A stretch of DNA of 64,000 nucleotides, taken from Miscanthus floridulus. Lineage: Eukaryota; Streptophyta; Magnoliopsida; Poales; Poaceae. A program made the translations under genes and the position numbers. How positions within the stretch are numbered: position 1 is the first letter of the stretch; every line of letters starts with the position of its first letter. The notes under the pieces were generated by a model. That model ran no database searches. It was not told where the DNA came from and saw only the letters and a program-made list of their open reading frames with translations. The DNA lies in contig NC_089586.1 of NCBI RefSeq assembly GCF_019320115.1, positions 2,081,388-2,145,387 on the forward strand. Reading direction: 5' to 3'. This document shows, one piece after another, positions 1 through 12,139 of the stretch.

Positions 1-233
1 TTTAAAGTTCTTATATAGATAGATACATATATCATAGTATATGTACACATCCTTAACCCCTAAGGTAAGTATGGTGGGTGATCTGCATGCACCTCCGATC
101 CTCTATACAAAATTAAAGGCTAGCAGCGTTACTGCAAGGCCAGGGCATGCTGCAGGTCGTAATGGCCAGAACGTGCTGTGTGGCTCTGTTGCATGCAGTC
201 GATCTGCATATGGCATCACATACAGCGAGATAA
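1..233. other. Unresolved sequence, no gene seen
   Basis: Short open frames on both strands lack codon bias or any motif I recognise. Nothing can be assigned. Confidence 0.5.
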
Positions 234-475
234 AGCCCGTGTTTAGGACCTCAACTTTCAAAAAGTTGCTACAGTATTTGTCACATCGAATGTTTGCGGC
301 TCGTGCATGGAGCATTAAATGTAGACGAAAAGAAAAACTAATTGCATAGTTTGGTGGGAAATTGCGAGACGAACGTTTTGAGCCTAATTAGTCCATGTTT
401 GAACACTATTTGCCAAATAAAAATGAACATGCTACAGTAGTCCCAAAATCCAAATTCCTACTACTAAACACAGCC
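234..475. repeat. MITE-like short repeat with inverted ends
   Basis: The left end (GCCCGTGTTTAG, from about 235) and the right end (CTAAACACAGCC, 464-475) form an imperfect terminal inverted repeat. The interior, around the stretch with GAGACGAACG and CTAATTAGTCC, matches by memory a short non-coding repeat that is very abundant in grass genomes. No clear TSD can be called. The superfamily is not determined. Confidence 0.6.
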
Positions 476-2995
476 AAAGATTGGCCTCCCGAGTCGCCTA
501 GCAAGGTGTGTACATGCATCTCTGTCGATCGCGTATCTTGATCCTAGGTTCTGCAGAGTGCAGACGGCAGCAGCAGGCCGGCTAGGGTCCAGCGCGAGCA
601 CACGCCTGCCGGCCATGCATGCATATGTCCATGCGAGCCCCTGCCGGCAATGATCGATGTGATGCGCACGATTAGAATTTGAGACCGATCGATCGTGTGT
701 TAGAGTTTGCAATAGCATTAGCATCGAGTCGTTGGTCGTCTCTGCCTGTCGAGAGTGTGTCATCACGGAATTATTTGAGGTAGGTGCCTAGGTAGGATGC
801 AATCCCATGAAGCAGCGTCGTCCGACATCATAAATTAAGTCAATAGACAGAACGAAGAAGTGGTAGCAGCAGAAAATGACTTTTCAATTATGTAACTTCT
901 AGTTTAGCGAGCCAAGAGAACTTAACGCAGTCACGCAAGTTGCAACTCTGTTTAGAGATACCACAATAATATCAAGAAGGGATTTGCTATCCTTCATGTG
1001 CCTAATTTTTTCATTTTTTCCAGGCGTGGTTGATCTCAGCCGTTGGATCTTAAACCAATGCTTCAGCTACCGCGCCTATTCATATTCTTCCTCCAGTCGC
1101 CCTGACCCTGCCGCTGTTGGGTGAGCGCGTGCCCCCGCCGCCGCAGCCTCCTTCTACCCCTCCCCCCTCCCGCCGCCGCCATAGCGATCCTTGCCCCCGT
1201 CCCTACCTGGCCTTACCGCCGCCTCCGCCACCAGAACCCTAAGCTGCCCTCTTGCCATCCCGGCCCATCGTCTGGCCGGCCTGCCTCCCCCAGGCCCCTC
1301 CCTTTTTCTAAGGTCGCTGGAGTTGGGGAGAAGGAAGACGTGCCGCCGCCGCCAGAGAGAAGCCGCCAGAGAGAAGGAAGATGCGCGTAGGGAGACGGTC
1401 GCGGGCGCGTCGCCTAAAATCCCTCATATTTCAGGCGACTGAAATCTAGGAGGTGTGTATCAAGAACAAGACCGGAATTCTGGCCGGTCTAGTGCGAGAG
1501 GAGACTTTCCGATGGCTATTCGAGGATCCGAGTGATACTTATGCTACCTTCAAAGAGGCAGTTGTGTTGCCAAAAGAGCTATGACGTATACAGCCAGATC
1601 TTGGTGGATATGGTTAGCGTGGTGAAACTCGGATGCAGTTGCTCAAGTATCAGTTTATTTTATAGTTTGCATTGCAGCAGACTATGGCGGCTAGCCTTGC
1701 ATGACAGGGGCCAGTCTAGTGTGGGGGCAACGCCAAGAGGTGATGCCAAGCGGATCTAATGGCCTGGTGAGTGGCGACTACATGGCTTCTAGCAGACCAT
1801 GGCAACTAACTCTTCATAGCAGGGGTTGCGCCTTGTATTGGTTTGGGATATCGTTGGCACAGCAGGGTCGCCTTGTATTAGTGTGGGTTTATCATTGGCG
1901 ACAACGGCGTAAGCGCGGTGATTGTTTTCAGAGTTTTGGGGCCAGGCCCCGTCCTTTAACTATGTAAAAGACACACGGCCTAAACGGTGATGATGGCGTT
2001 TCGACTTGACAATGTTGTCGTCCACTACTGGCGGTGCAGTGTGGTGTTTTGGCGGACGTGGAGCCAAAATTGTGGTTTGGCGAGCACGAGACATGTTGTG
2101 TAGTCCGTGTCACTACTGGAAACCAAAATTTTTGTATCGGTTATATACACACGGATAGAAAAATGCATATTATTCTGTCAATTAGCGCACCACTTAGAGA
2201 AGGGCTTGTGCTATGTGGTGTTGTTTGCCCATCCAGCTGTTGAGTTAAAGTTACTGTGGATTTCCCCCTTTTTTTCCCCCTACAGGTAGCATCTCAGGGT
2301 TACTTACTCTTTTTGTTCTTCTATATCAATAAAACAGGCACGGTCTTAATTCGTTCAAAAATATATATAAAACAAGATGTAGACAGTCATCTGTCGTTAT
2401 GCATAAAGGCATTGAAAAGTTGCATATACACACACGCATCTAATGATTTAAATGGTACTCGAGAATGCCCTAGAAAGATTGTTCTCGAGAAAGCTAGAGT
2501 GTGTGTGTATATATATAGTCTTGAAGATGAAGAAGAGAAGCGCGGCGGCGCCATAAAGGAAGCAGCCAAGAAGGTACATTTTTGTCCGGCGTTGTTGGAA
2601 ATCCATGACAACTTGTAATAATGCTCGCTTTTCTAACTTTGCCAAACCATTCTAAAATTTCATTTGTTCTCGCGATTTTGAAGGCGTAGCTGGAAGAATG
2701 TTCGCTTCGGCTGCAATGTTGTTAGGCGCGCCTCACTTATTGGTGACTCGAGATTAAAGTATTCCATCGTAAAGCCCAACGTGTCGCGTGATCAGGCAAT
2801 AATTAGTCTTAACCATGGGAGTCCGATTAGCTTATTCGCGATGATCGAGTACAGGCATATATAGAGTATAGACTGCTGTATACATCGTCGTCATGCTTGT
2901 ATTTATATATATGTTGATATTCCAGCCTACGTGGAATTAAAGTTTTGCATAATCACATCTTCAGGACCTATATATGAAGATTATTAATTTGCAGC
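476..2995. other. Unresolved region with leader-like GC-rich stretch
   Basis: From about 1085 to 1400 the sequence is proline/arginine-codon rich and GC rich, like the 5' leader or first exon of a grass gene. It then turns AT rich. A pyrimidine tract ending in CTACAG (about 2285) resembles a 3' splice site, and AATAAA occurs near 2328. No open frame links these signals and no product is recognised. It could be a degraded gene fragment, a non-coding transcript or part of a DNA transposon. Confidence 0.3.
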
Positions 2996-4237
2996 TCTTG
3001 GGAGATTTCTAAACAACTTCGCCTCGCTACACCATTGAGAAATGGCTCATGGAGCTTCTAGAAAGATCTAAAGATCAAATAGCCTCAAGAGAGGGTACAT
3101 TGAAGCTCTAAACATTTAAAACAACAAATCTTAACCTATCATATATTAAAACTGTTTCACCACTAAGAAAGAATCGGTCTTAAAATTACTACAACAGCAA
3201 ACTAAGGTGAGTACTTAAGGCCATCACACACTAAGACATGTCGTCCTTAGTTGGATCACACTAGCAAAGATAGTCCATACAAAATTGCTCAAGTGAAGCC
3301 TAGCTAGTGCGTCAAACAAAGAAACAAAATCAAATCTAACAAAAACTTCACACATTATCTCAAGCACACAACATGATAATTGATAAGCAATGAAATTAAT
3401 GCTCATGAAAGAAAAGTGGATAAGAGACAACTGGGTTTCTACTGTATGTGATATCGAGCAGTTGCCACTACCCTCTAGTCCAGGTTGGAGCACCCACTAA
3501 AGGTTGAGCTCTCTTGAGTCACCAAGGCTCAAGATCCACTAGGAGTACCCATTAATTATTCTCCACTCCAGATTGGTAGATTGGTAGGTCTCAAGCCAAG
3601 CACAAAGCTAGGAGCCTTATGATAATCAACTCTTCTGGGAAGGTGACATAATCCTTGGACATCTATGAGCTAGCAAACTCCAAGAGTAATAAGTATTGAT
3701 CTTCACTTGATCAACCTCCAAGCCAATTGCATCTCTATGCATACTAAGATCACTCCTAAGAACTCCTACCTTGGCTTGAACTGCCCTCAAACCCTTCTCT
3801 AAGTCTTGCAATATGTGTGCAATGCAACTGTCTATGGTAGGGGAGAGCTCCAAATGAGTGTCAGATGCAACTGTTTTTGATCGGGGAGAGCTCCAAATAA
3901 GTTGTAGGACACACACACACGCACACGTGCACCATGGGTGAGGTCCTAGCTATTGAAAAAAATTGCTGAGAAATTAAGTTAACTCAAGATAATGCACCAT
4001 GCCTCACCGGGGTCACCAGACTGCTTTGTCTGTTTTTCCAATGGCCACCGCTAAAAATCTCCTAATATTTCATGCCTGATGATATGCTGCTACCACTAAG
4101 GTGCTCAAGGCATCATATGATGCACATCAGTAACTTCTTCAAATTGAACAAGCTGATGCACAGTACCATCGGATGGTCTATCAACCCACTATACATTCTC
4201 ACCATAATAAACTGCCAAGGAAAAAAGGGTTGGGGAG
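2996..4237. other. AT-rich unresolved repeat-like sequence
   Basis: No coding signal is visible. Phrases near 3500-3600 about a GAGTCACCAAGGCTCAAGAT motif resemble long-LTR sequence of copia elements in grasses, but I cannot place LTR ends. A short AC-rich simple repeat lies at 3908-3928. A purine tract at about 4221-4237 directly precedes the next LTR by chance or as flank. Confidence 0.3.
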
Positions 4238-5279
4238 TGTCGCGGGGTCAGAACCGCAACAAGTATTGTTGTTCGAGTCGGTGTCACAATACGGGTCTCC
4301 GGTGGCTAGGGTAGACTCAAGAACACAAGAATCACAGAGAGGACGCAACGATTTATCCTGGTTCGGGCCAATCGATGCCCTACGTCCAGCAGTTGATGAT
4401 TCTTATACTTAAAAGCACCCAAAATCAGGGGGTTACAACAAGGTTGTAGAGAGATTTGATAGGGAGTTAGCTCAATGCTAATCCTAAGGTTGCCTCATCG
4501 CCGGTGGAGCCTTTCCCTCGTCGGAGAGGAGGAAAACGACGGGATGCGGTGGAGGAGCTCTCGGTACCCCTCTCTAGGTTGCCTTGCTCTCGATGCTGAG
4601 CAGAGGCCAAGGAATGGAATAGAATGGAATGATCTTCTGATGATTGTTCCCCTTCCCTAGGTCTGACCTTATCCCTTATATAACGAGATAGGTCGGGTAC
4701 ATGGCGGTTTGGGGGAACGAGTCTATGGTCTACATGTGCCGGAGTCTAGGAGGGCCTTGCAGCGATGCGTTGTGGACCGTGGCGGTGTCGTGGAGCCGAA
4801 GAAGCCTTGGGCATCGTCCGGCTACTCTGTTTTGACACTCTGCGTGTCAGGCTATGTTGGCTTGGACCGTCCCCTTAGGCGGACCTTCTAGAGTCTTCTT
4901 GACGGTGAAGGAGGTCTTCTCCAGGGGCTGATGCATGGGCCTAGGAGCCTTCGAGCCCCTGGAGGCTGTGGGGAAGCTTTGTCTTCTTGTGTCACGCCCC
5001 ATGCGTGACCTTGTCGGGAAAGTGGTCGGCAATGCTGTGCCCAAGGGGCAGCACCAAGGAGCCCCCCAAGTCTTGGTAGCTCAGGGTGTGTCTTCTTGCA
5101 CCTGGTCCTTGGCTGGTGCCGTTGGCCGGGCAGGAGCCAAGGGTCGGGTCAGAGTGCTGGCGTAGATCGGGAGCCTCTGGGCTCGAGCAAGCCTCCGAGC
5201 CCCTCGTAGAGGTCATGGCATAGTCGGGCTCAGTAGGGTTTCTCCTCCAGAGGGTATGCGCAAGCATACCTGATGGATA
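4238..5279 (-). repeat. LTR of a Tat/RIRE2-like gypsy element, sense minus
   Basis: This stretch is the inverted counterpart of the LTR at 23298-25730 with its nested solo LTR removed; homology starts exactly at TGTC (4238). Its other edge (5271-5279) is followed on the minus strand by no PBS, but a purine tract on the minus strand (about 5280-5292, GGGGGCT) precedes it. I therefore read it as a 3' LTR. The start dinucleotide is TA, not TG. An uninterrupted copy of the AGGGG target used by the solo LTR at 23980 lies at 4567-4571 (as CCCCT). Confidence 0.65.
4676..4683 (-). promoter_or_regulatory. Putative TATA box of the LTR promoter
   Basis: TTATATAA lies within the LTR. On the minus strand it is followed by AGGG and a leader-like stretch, and the same motif is preserved in the sister LTR near 23870. 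It is plausible as the U3 core promoter; the transcription start cannot be seen. Confidence 0.4.
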
Positions 5280-5774
5280 TAGCCCCCATGCCTCGGCGAT
5301 CCTAGAGGGGTCGGTCAGGAGGTCTTCTTCATTCGGGAACCACTAGACTCGAGGCTTAACATACCCATATGTTAGGATCTCATTAGGAGCCCCTGAGCCC
5401 TTCATGGTCTCACTTGGCGTGATGACGACGAAGGGCTGAATTTGATCATCTGGTGACCGAACCCTCCTTGGCAGGGATGGCTTTTGCTGACAAGGGCGTT
5501 GTGCCCTGCTTGTGGCCTTCTTCTCCAATGTGATGGGCGTTGCTTGGTTGTTGAGGTCGAGCAACGATGGTGATGACCCGTTAGTGAGCCTATGTTGCGC
5601 AGGTCTTCGACTCGAGCGAGGGCTTGACAAGCTTATTTGGGAATTGTCAATCTTGGGCCCAGGGGTGCCCTCCTTTTTTATTAGAGCCTGCCGTGGGTCG
5701 GGTGATCGAGAGTGTCTAGGCTCTGGCTCGGGGCCACCTGATCACCTGGGGTGCCATGCCCTTTTGAGGGCTAC
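5280..5774 (-). mobile_element. 3' internal end of the Tat/RIRE2-like element
   Basis: The first about 120 bp are inverted-homologous to 23170-23297, which also precedes an LTR with a GGGGGCTA purine tract. This marks both as the last internal stretch before a 3' LTR. The remainder has no recognised coding. It stops near 5775, where the next LTR begins without a TSD, so the boundary is a deletion or recombination joint. Confidence 0.5.
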
Positions 5775-6009
5775 AATAGGTCCCTGTCCAAACTGGGACT
5801 CCAAGCCCCCGCCCCTGAGTCCCAGACTTAGTGCGGTGCAAGGACCTCCTCCACCAAAACAAAACCCTGACAGTTGGTTCGGAAAGAGCCAGAACCCATG
5901 ACAAGAGAGCTGTTGGAGTATGAGTGTATTAGGCCCATGAGGCCCATGAATGACTAATATACATTACTACCCTTCTAGGGTTAGCCCAAGCCCAATGTGA
6001 ATTCTAGCA

Positions 6010-6021
6010 TGGTATCAGAGC
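6010..6021 (+). other. Primer-binding site, initiator-Met tRNA type
   Basis: TGGTATCAGAGC lies immediately after the 5' LTR. This is the standard copia PBS, complementary to the 3' end of initiator methionine tRNA. Confidence 0.85.
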
Positions 6022-6036
6022 CAGGGAGAGCACTGT

Positions 6037-6510
6037 GCGTACGGTGGCCGGCTTCACCACGGGGCTGAAAGTCTCATCATAATCGACTCCAGGGCGCTGA
6101 GTGAAACCCTGAAGAACCCAGCGAGCCTTGTACCTCTCAAGGGTACCATCAGCCCACCGCTTGTGTGTCCAGATCCACTTGCCGGTGACGACGTTGGATC
6201 CAGGTGGACGGGGCACCAGATCCCATGTCTGGTTGACGAGGAGAGCCGCGTACTCCTCTTCCATCGCGCGGCGCCAATGAGGGTCTGACAAGGCGTCGCG
6301 AAGGGAAGAGGGTACAGGAGAGATCTGCGGGTCGTCGGGCATCGTCGCGAGAGCCCGGGGCCGCAGGGTACCAGCCGCGTGACGCGTCACCATAGGGTGA
6401 ACATGCCATGGGTGTCGGTGAAGGAGTTGCGGGTGGTACACCGGCGACGCGACATGGGCAGCCTGAGGCGGCGGCGGCGGTGTAGGGGTCGCCGGCGGAG
6501 AAGGAGCCAC
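6037..6510 (-). pseudogene. Inverted N-terminal reverse transcriptase fragment of copia pol
   Basis: On the minus strand, opposite to the element's own LTR/PBS direction, an open frame encodes a proline-rich linker. It then encodes [49 protein letters not shown] and [20 protein letters not shown]. These are the integrase-RT linker and the first third of a Ty1/copia reverse transcriptase, the part that normally precedes the catalytic YVDD box. The frame is uninterrupted over this stretch but stops before any catalytic aspartate. It can give no functional RT, and transcription from the LTR would read it as antisense. Confidence 0.85.
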
Positions 6511-6590
6511 CGGTGGTGAAGGAGAAGGCCGGTGGGGCGAGGCTCAACAGTGACCCCGAGGAAGTGGTGGAGCACACCAAGATCCTTCAC
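6511..6590 (-). pseudogene. Second inverted RT fragment (KDLG motif)
   Basis: On the minus strand, positions 6590 to about 6511 read [17 protein letters not shown] followed by RPTGLLLHH. This is the conserved copia segment just downstream of the YVDD box. It is inverted like the neighbouring N-terminal RT piece, but the two pieces are not in the order a single inversion would give. At least two rearrangements or template switches are needed. Confidence 0.75.
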
Positions 6591-7379
6591 CAGCGGCAGT
6601 ACACTCTTGATATCCTGGAGCGTGCTGGGATGACTAACTGCAAGCCCTGCTCTACTCCAGTTGACACACAGGGCAAGCTGTCAGAGGCCGTGGGCACCAC
6701 CATGGCAGACCCCACTGCTTACCGGAGTCTTGCAGGTGCCCTTCAGTACCTCACCTTCACTAGGCCAGACATCACCTATGCAGTGCAGCAGATATGCCTT
6801 CACATGCATGATCCCCGAGAGCCTCACCTCACTGCGCTCAAGCGCCTCCTCCATTACCTCCGTGGCACTGTCGACTATGGCTTACTCCTTCAGCGGTCTT
6901 CCTCCACCGAGCTCATCGTCTACACTAACGCCGACTGGGCCGGGTGTCCGGACACTCGGCGCTCTACCTCCGGCTACGCTGTCTTTCTGGGCGGCAACCT
7001 GGTGTCCTGGTCATCCAAGCGCCAGCCGGTGGTCTCCCGATCCAGTGCCGAGGCGGAGTACCGAGCTGTCGCTAACGGCGTGGCTGAGGCCTCCTAGCTC
7101 CGACAGCTCCTTGCCGAGCTCCACAGCCCTCTCTCCCGGAGCACGCTGGTCTACTGCGACAACGTCAGTGCGGTGTACCTCTCCACCAACCCCGTGCAGC
7201 ACCAACGGACCAAGCATGTGGAGATCGACCTACACTTTGTCCGTGATTGGGTTGCCATCGGCGATGTTCGGGTCCTACACGTCCCGACCACCTCCCAGTT
7301 TGCCAACATCTTCACCAAGGGCCTCCCGTCATTGACCTTCACCGAGTTTCGCTCCAGCCTCAACATCATTGGTGGCTAG
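6580..7379 (+). pseudogene. Copia RT C-terminus and RNase H, one internal stop
   Basis: In one plus-strand frame this reads QYTLDILERAGM, PYRSLAGALQYLTFTRPDI in near-standard form, and the RNase H landmarks YTNADWAGCPDTRRSTSGY, SWSSKRQPVVSRSSAEAEYR, YCDN and HQRTKHVEIDLHFVRD. It ends at a normal stop (7377-7379) shortly before the PPT. A TAG at 7095-7097 replaces the usual Trp of the EASWLRQLL motif. The change fits C to T on the minus strand in a CAG context. The RNase H residues themselves are kept. Without the stop this would be the intact C-terminal third of pol. Confidence 0.85.
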
Positions 7380-7453
7380 TTGCGTCTGTGGGGGGGCTCG
7401 TGTGTGTGCTTCTTTTCATGTCCAGTCTGTAACTCCGCTGCGACGGTAGTTCA

Positions 7454-7466
7454 GACTGCGGGGGGG
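7454..7466 (+). other. Polypurine tract of the copia element
   Basis: GACTGCGGGGGGG abuts the 3' LTR. A similar G run at 7389-7396 may be a secondary tract. Confidence 0.7.
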
Positions 7467-10400
7467 TGTTGGAGTATGAGTGTATTAGGCCCATGAGGCC
7501 CATGTATGACTAATATACATTACTACCCTTCTAGGGTTAGCCCAAGCCCAATGTGAATTCCAGCAAGAGCAACAAGCCTTCCAAGCGCCCATACCCAAGT
7601 ATGTGCTTAGGATAATAAGTATGTGACTTGCCCACGATGCCTTATGCAACGACCAGTCCTTAACCGACCAGACAAGGAAAGCAGTGTAACCAAGCCATGC
7701 CCTGCGTCCATAGCGACACAACCTCTTACACCCACCAATACCCAAACCATATCCCTGCCCGATCACCATTTTCCTTTCCACCATTTATATTTTCCAAGTG
7801 ATAATGATATAGTAACATATTTCCTATATCTCGCGAGTGATAGTCATCACTCGACTTCTACCGGAGTCCTGTAGCATAGCAATCTATACGATCCTGTCAT
7901 ACTAGTAATACTCGTAGGATAAAGATATATCTATGCAAGTGGGTTTCATTCAACTCCTTAAAACTTAATGCACAAATATAATTTAAACTGCAGAAAAGTA
8001 GGGGTTATGCACCGGGGCTTGCCTGGGTAAGATATATATTAAAAAGTTAGTATCTGCATCTTCAGATCATCCACCATCAACTGAATATAAAGCCCATCAC
8101 ATCATCTCCTAGAGAGAATACCATTACACCATCTCTGGATTCCTAATCATTCGTTGATCCATCATCGTACATATATGATATGCATTGATGCAAATGCATA
8201 GATGTAAATAATCAACGACAGCCGAAATGCTTAGAAACCCGATCACGCCTCACAAGCTAACAAGCTAATTCTAACGATGACCGTACTTAGGCTACATATC
8301 TATGTTGTCGAATAAGACGTTATTTCCCAACAAATGTTTTTGTTATATAAACCCAAGTTGTTTCTTTATTCCATTCTATCAATTTAATCTTTATTCGCAA
8401 TAGGACATCATTATTTATTTAGCAAACTAATTATTCCGGAGCTATAAAAATTATAGTAAGTATCTAATATTGCTAGGATCCTACTGTAAAAATTTTAGAT
8501 CCAACACTATTACCAACTTATCACAACAATTTCTATAAGTTCACATTTTAACAATATTAAACATTCTAAATTAATTAAAGAAACCCTGGAAAAATCTCAA
8601 AACTAGATGAACAATTATACTAACAAATAGATACTGATTTTAGGAACCTAAGAAACTTGGTTTCACAATTTTTGGACTCCTATACTATTTTATATTGATT
8701 TTACAAGTTAAATAGAAACATATATTAGCAAAACATTTAGAAAATAGAAAGGCCGGCGTCAACACCCTTTCAGCCCAACAGCTCCCACGGCCTGTAGACG
8801 CACAGTGCATGTGCGTCCTAGTGGCGCAAGAGCGGGCCAGCTGAAGGCCCAGGCAGGGTGCGCGCGGCCTAGGCGTGGCTATTGCTACTCAGCCAGCAGG
8901 TCCATGCATGGCGCAGGCATGGCCCAGGCGCGATGGTAGGTCAGCCCAACGCTGGAACGGGGTGCAAGCAGCCTAGTGGGTAGGCAACGGCCCAGGCACG
9001 GCGCAGAGCAGGCCGCTATCGTGGGATGCAGGGCGAGCGACCCAACATGTCCATGCCAGTAGCACCAATGGCCCAGGCGATAACGCAGGCCGACCTAGGC
9101 AGGCAGGTGGCATGGCACATATGTGAAACAACCCTTGTACTTTCCTCAAATTAACGAAGCCCTTAATAGCAAACCTATGAGTCTAGCATTTTTGTGAAAT
9201 GGACATCGTAAAACTCTCTATTTGTGTTTCCTCACATTTTCACCTTCTCCTCTTCACAAGAACAGAGCACCGCAGGGGAATTCAGCCCGTGGCCAAATCT
9301 AGCCGTGAGGTCATCGACGACGTTGAGGAGGCGGCGTCGCGACTTGACCGCTGTCGGGCGCACCCACAGGTGGACACGACTCATCCAGAGCTAGAGCGTG
9401 GAGCTTTGGCCACATGTGTCAGTGATTGTGACTAGGCGGCTCCATGGTGAGGGCGCTTTGGCGGTGAGGTGGTGGCAGTTCGCACATGGAGGTGGAGCGG
9501 GTCATGGAGGTGGCACAGTGGGGCAGTGGGGTGGCACGAGATGGCCACAGTGGTGGCATGGCATGCCAAGGCAAAGGAGCAGACGCTAGGGTGCCATGCA
9601 TAGGGTAGGAAGAGGAGGGGCGTCGGCGACCACGGGCACGGGCGACGACGGCGTGCCACGGTGGGGCTAAGAGAGAGAGCGAGGCGTTAGCGATGGGGTG
9701 GGAAACAATAGGAACTAGGGCCATGGCTCCAGCACGGAACCCAGGGAGCCTCGCACATGGGGAAGAGCCGTCATTTAAGGACACAAAGCAATGCTATGCA
9801 CAGTAGTGGTGCTAGGGCAACGACGGCTCCAGTACAGACGGTGCAGGAGGGGCGGCATGGCCCATAGTGGGGAGAGGCGTGGGACCACGTGGCTCAGCGT
9901 GCATGAGGGGAAGGGAGAACAACAGTGGAAGGGGGCACAGTGATGACGGCACTGGCAGGAGAAGACGGCACGGCAACATGGCCTAGGCGCGCGGCCAAGG
10001 GCACGCACAAGCATCGCGAGGGGAAAAAGGGAGGGGTGATGGGTGAGCGGCTGCGGCATGGCCCTAGCGTGTTACGATAGCGGGCGGGTCACGTCCGGTT
10101 GGGCATTGACGGACTGGAGCTTTGGCATCTCCTCCATGGTAGCAGAGAAATAGAGAGAGAAGGAGACAGCACAAGGCTCGACAGAACCAGCAACGTAGTG
10201 GAGGCACGCAAGGCGGATAGCAGAGATGTTGATTGCTACAAGAATGATGCGATGGAGGAGGCAGATACAAGCAAGGCAGGCCACAGAAGCAAGAGGATAG
10301 AGTGAGCAGTGACTCGGCAAATCCCATTAAGGTGCTCCCGAACAAAGTTGTGTGAAAGCAGGCGCACGTGGCCTACTGCGCATCCAGTACACAGCAATAC

Positions 10401-12139
10401 CTAGCAGAGAAAGAACACATGGGGGCAAGCAAGCACAATCAGAGACAGAGGCACAAGGAGATGCGTGCGGGCTCGGTTACTTCTTAAACACAATAGTAGG
10501 ATGACCTAGCTCAAAGTGGCCGGCAGGGCATGCCAGTTGGCATGGACAGGACAAGACTATGGCCACGGAGACAAGCAGTGAGGGAGGGAAAACAAGGAGT
10601 GGCTCAGCAAATGCAGATAGAAGCAATCAAGCCAAAGAGAGAAGCAAAAGCAAAGGACAGAGAGCATGGATGCAGATGGATGAGGAGACTTTGCAATGCA
10701 GAGAAATGCAGAGCCACGTTGAGAACAAGGCAGTGATCAATAGCAATGCCAGGCGAGTATGTTGTACGTCGGAGAAATAAACAAAGCTGATGCGCTCTCT
10801 TTCTTGTCAGTTCATGCTTAACAAAATAAACCCGTGAGTATATATATATCGTTCTATTTATTAATGGATTTTATTTTATTTATAAAAGTTGATTTTCATG
10901 CTTAATCCAATAGAATAAACCGTTCGCTAGAATTGTTATCGGATATTCCTAAATATTTCTACGCACGACGTAATTTAGCTTGAGCATTTATTTGAGTCTA
11001 AGAAACTAAGTCACACAGGATTCGCTTATCGCCTCAAGTACGTTTTAAATTAAAAACCCAAGAAACTTATTTTATAAATTTTCTTAGGCCTAAATCACGG
11101 TGCTAAACAAGCTCGTAACACCAGGGCTGTTACAACCAACCCCCCTTAAAAAGAATCTCGTCCCAAGATTCGAAGCAAGAACCAGCAGAGGGGAAGCGCG
11201 ATTACATTCCATAGATCAGAGGTTACACAAAATATTACATGACTTCGAATACTAAACCACACAGGGATTTAGAGATACATGGTTAAAAACAACCTGGTAC
11301 AACCGAGACTTAATCTAGAAGTCGAGATAGACGAGGACAATGGAGAAATAATAAGATAACATTGATACAAAACATGGCGTAGCACCAACAGATCCAGAAA
11401 CAGGACTCCTAGAACTCAAACATTGTGAACCCTAAGACCAAACCAACCAAAGGGAACTTGAACTTCTTTGACGAAACCAAATCCTTCTTCTTCTCATGTT
11501 ACACCATCACCTCTGACTAACGAACCTAGTTCCTCGGAGGATGACTGAATCTCTTAGCTCTACTCCGAATGCGAGGGAAATGGGGATGGAGAAGAAGAGC
11601 AAGGACCAAAGGTATTTTATAGTGGCAAACGGAGGTGGGGCACAACACACTAGAAGTGGAGGCGACATGGATAGGGTACACAGATGGGTCATGCTATGGA
11701 GCTAAGGTCAGACATGGTATGCTTCTTACGCGAGTGGGCAGAAGATAAGGGAGAGGAGAGGAGAGGAGGGGGTCCGCTTGACGAGGCAGGCATGTGGGCG
11801 ACCATGTTTCCAAGAGAAAAGAGAAAGGGGAAGGGGGTCCGGTATGAGGGACGAGGCATGAGAGTCAAGAGCCGACCGGATGCTGGAAAAAGGAGAAAGG
11901 CACAGTGCACAAAGACAGCGAGTGCGGCACGATGCCACGGCCACACAAGAACAAGGAGCTAAGGGCTCAATACAAACATCATTCGTAGGGCACGCAGTGA
12001 AATGACCTAGCATAGTCAACTAAACACTAGGCTAGGGACATGACATCCACTCCGACTTTTACAATTACTCTCGACTATCCAAGGCTAACTTCCCTTACTA
12101 CTCTTCTTTTTCTTTCCTTTACTCGACCACATCCGTCTT

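Larger units (their letters stand above)
5911..7565 (+). mobile_element. Compact non-autonomous copia element with 99-bp LTRs
   Basis: LTRs at 5911-6009 and 7467-7565 (TGTTGG...CAGCA/CTAGCA) differ at two positions by eye. The target duplication is AGAGC (5906-5910 and 7566-7570). The related LTR at 15673-15690 shows the unoccupied site, ACAAGAGAGCAACAAGC. A PBS (6010-6021) and a G-rich PPT (7454-7466) bound the interior of about 1.46 kb. That interior holds pol pieces in opposite orientations and no gag. The size and tiny LTRs resemble a TRIM, but it carries recognisable pol sequence. Confidence 0.85.
5775..11134 (-). repeat. Long 3' LTR of a Del/Tekay-like non-autonomous gypsy, split by a copia element
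   Basis: The right edge GTTACA (11129-11134) is the complement of a TGTAAC LTR start, and is followed by a complementary PPT (11135-11152, rich in C). The stretch near 7980-8080 is inverted-homologous to about 54700-54900 in the solo LTR at 51848, and 5775-5910 plus 7566-7650 matches the sister LTR at 15540-15775. The left end is truncated near 5775. Without the 1,660 bp of nested copia plus its TSD, about 3.7 kb remains, a length fitting the very long LTRs of the Tekay lineage. The GC-rich middle (8750-10760) contains only spurious frames. Confidence 0.65.

Noticed and set aside
2109..2130. CACTACTGGAAACC as a CACTA transposon terminus
   Set aside because: No inverted partner, no TSD and no transposase sequence found in the window.
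2520..2580. Exon-like stretch (acidic, then GGAIKEAAKK) ending before GGTACAT as part of a host ESCRT-III-like gene
   Set aside because: Only about 20 codons, no further exons and no conserved motif; chance resemblance is likely.
8750..10760. GC-rich open frames on both strands as host genes
   Set aside because: They lie inside a long LTR, are short, proline/arginine or cysteine rich and lack any domain.
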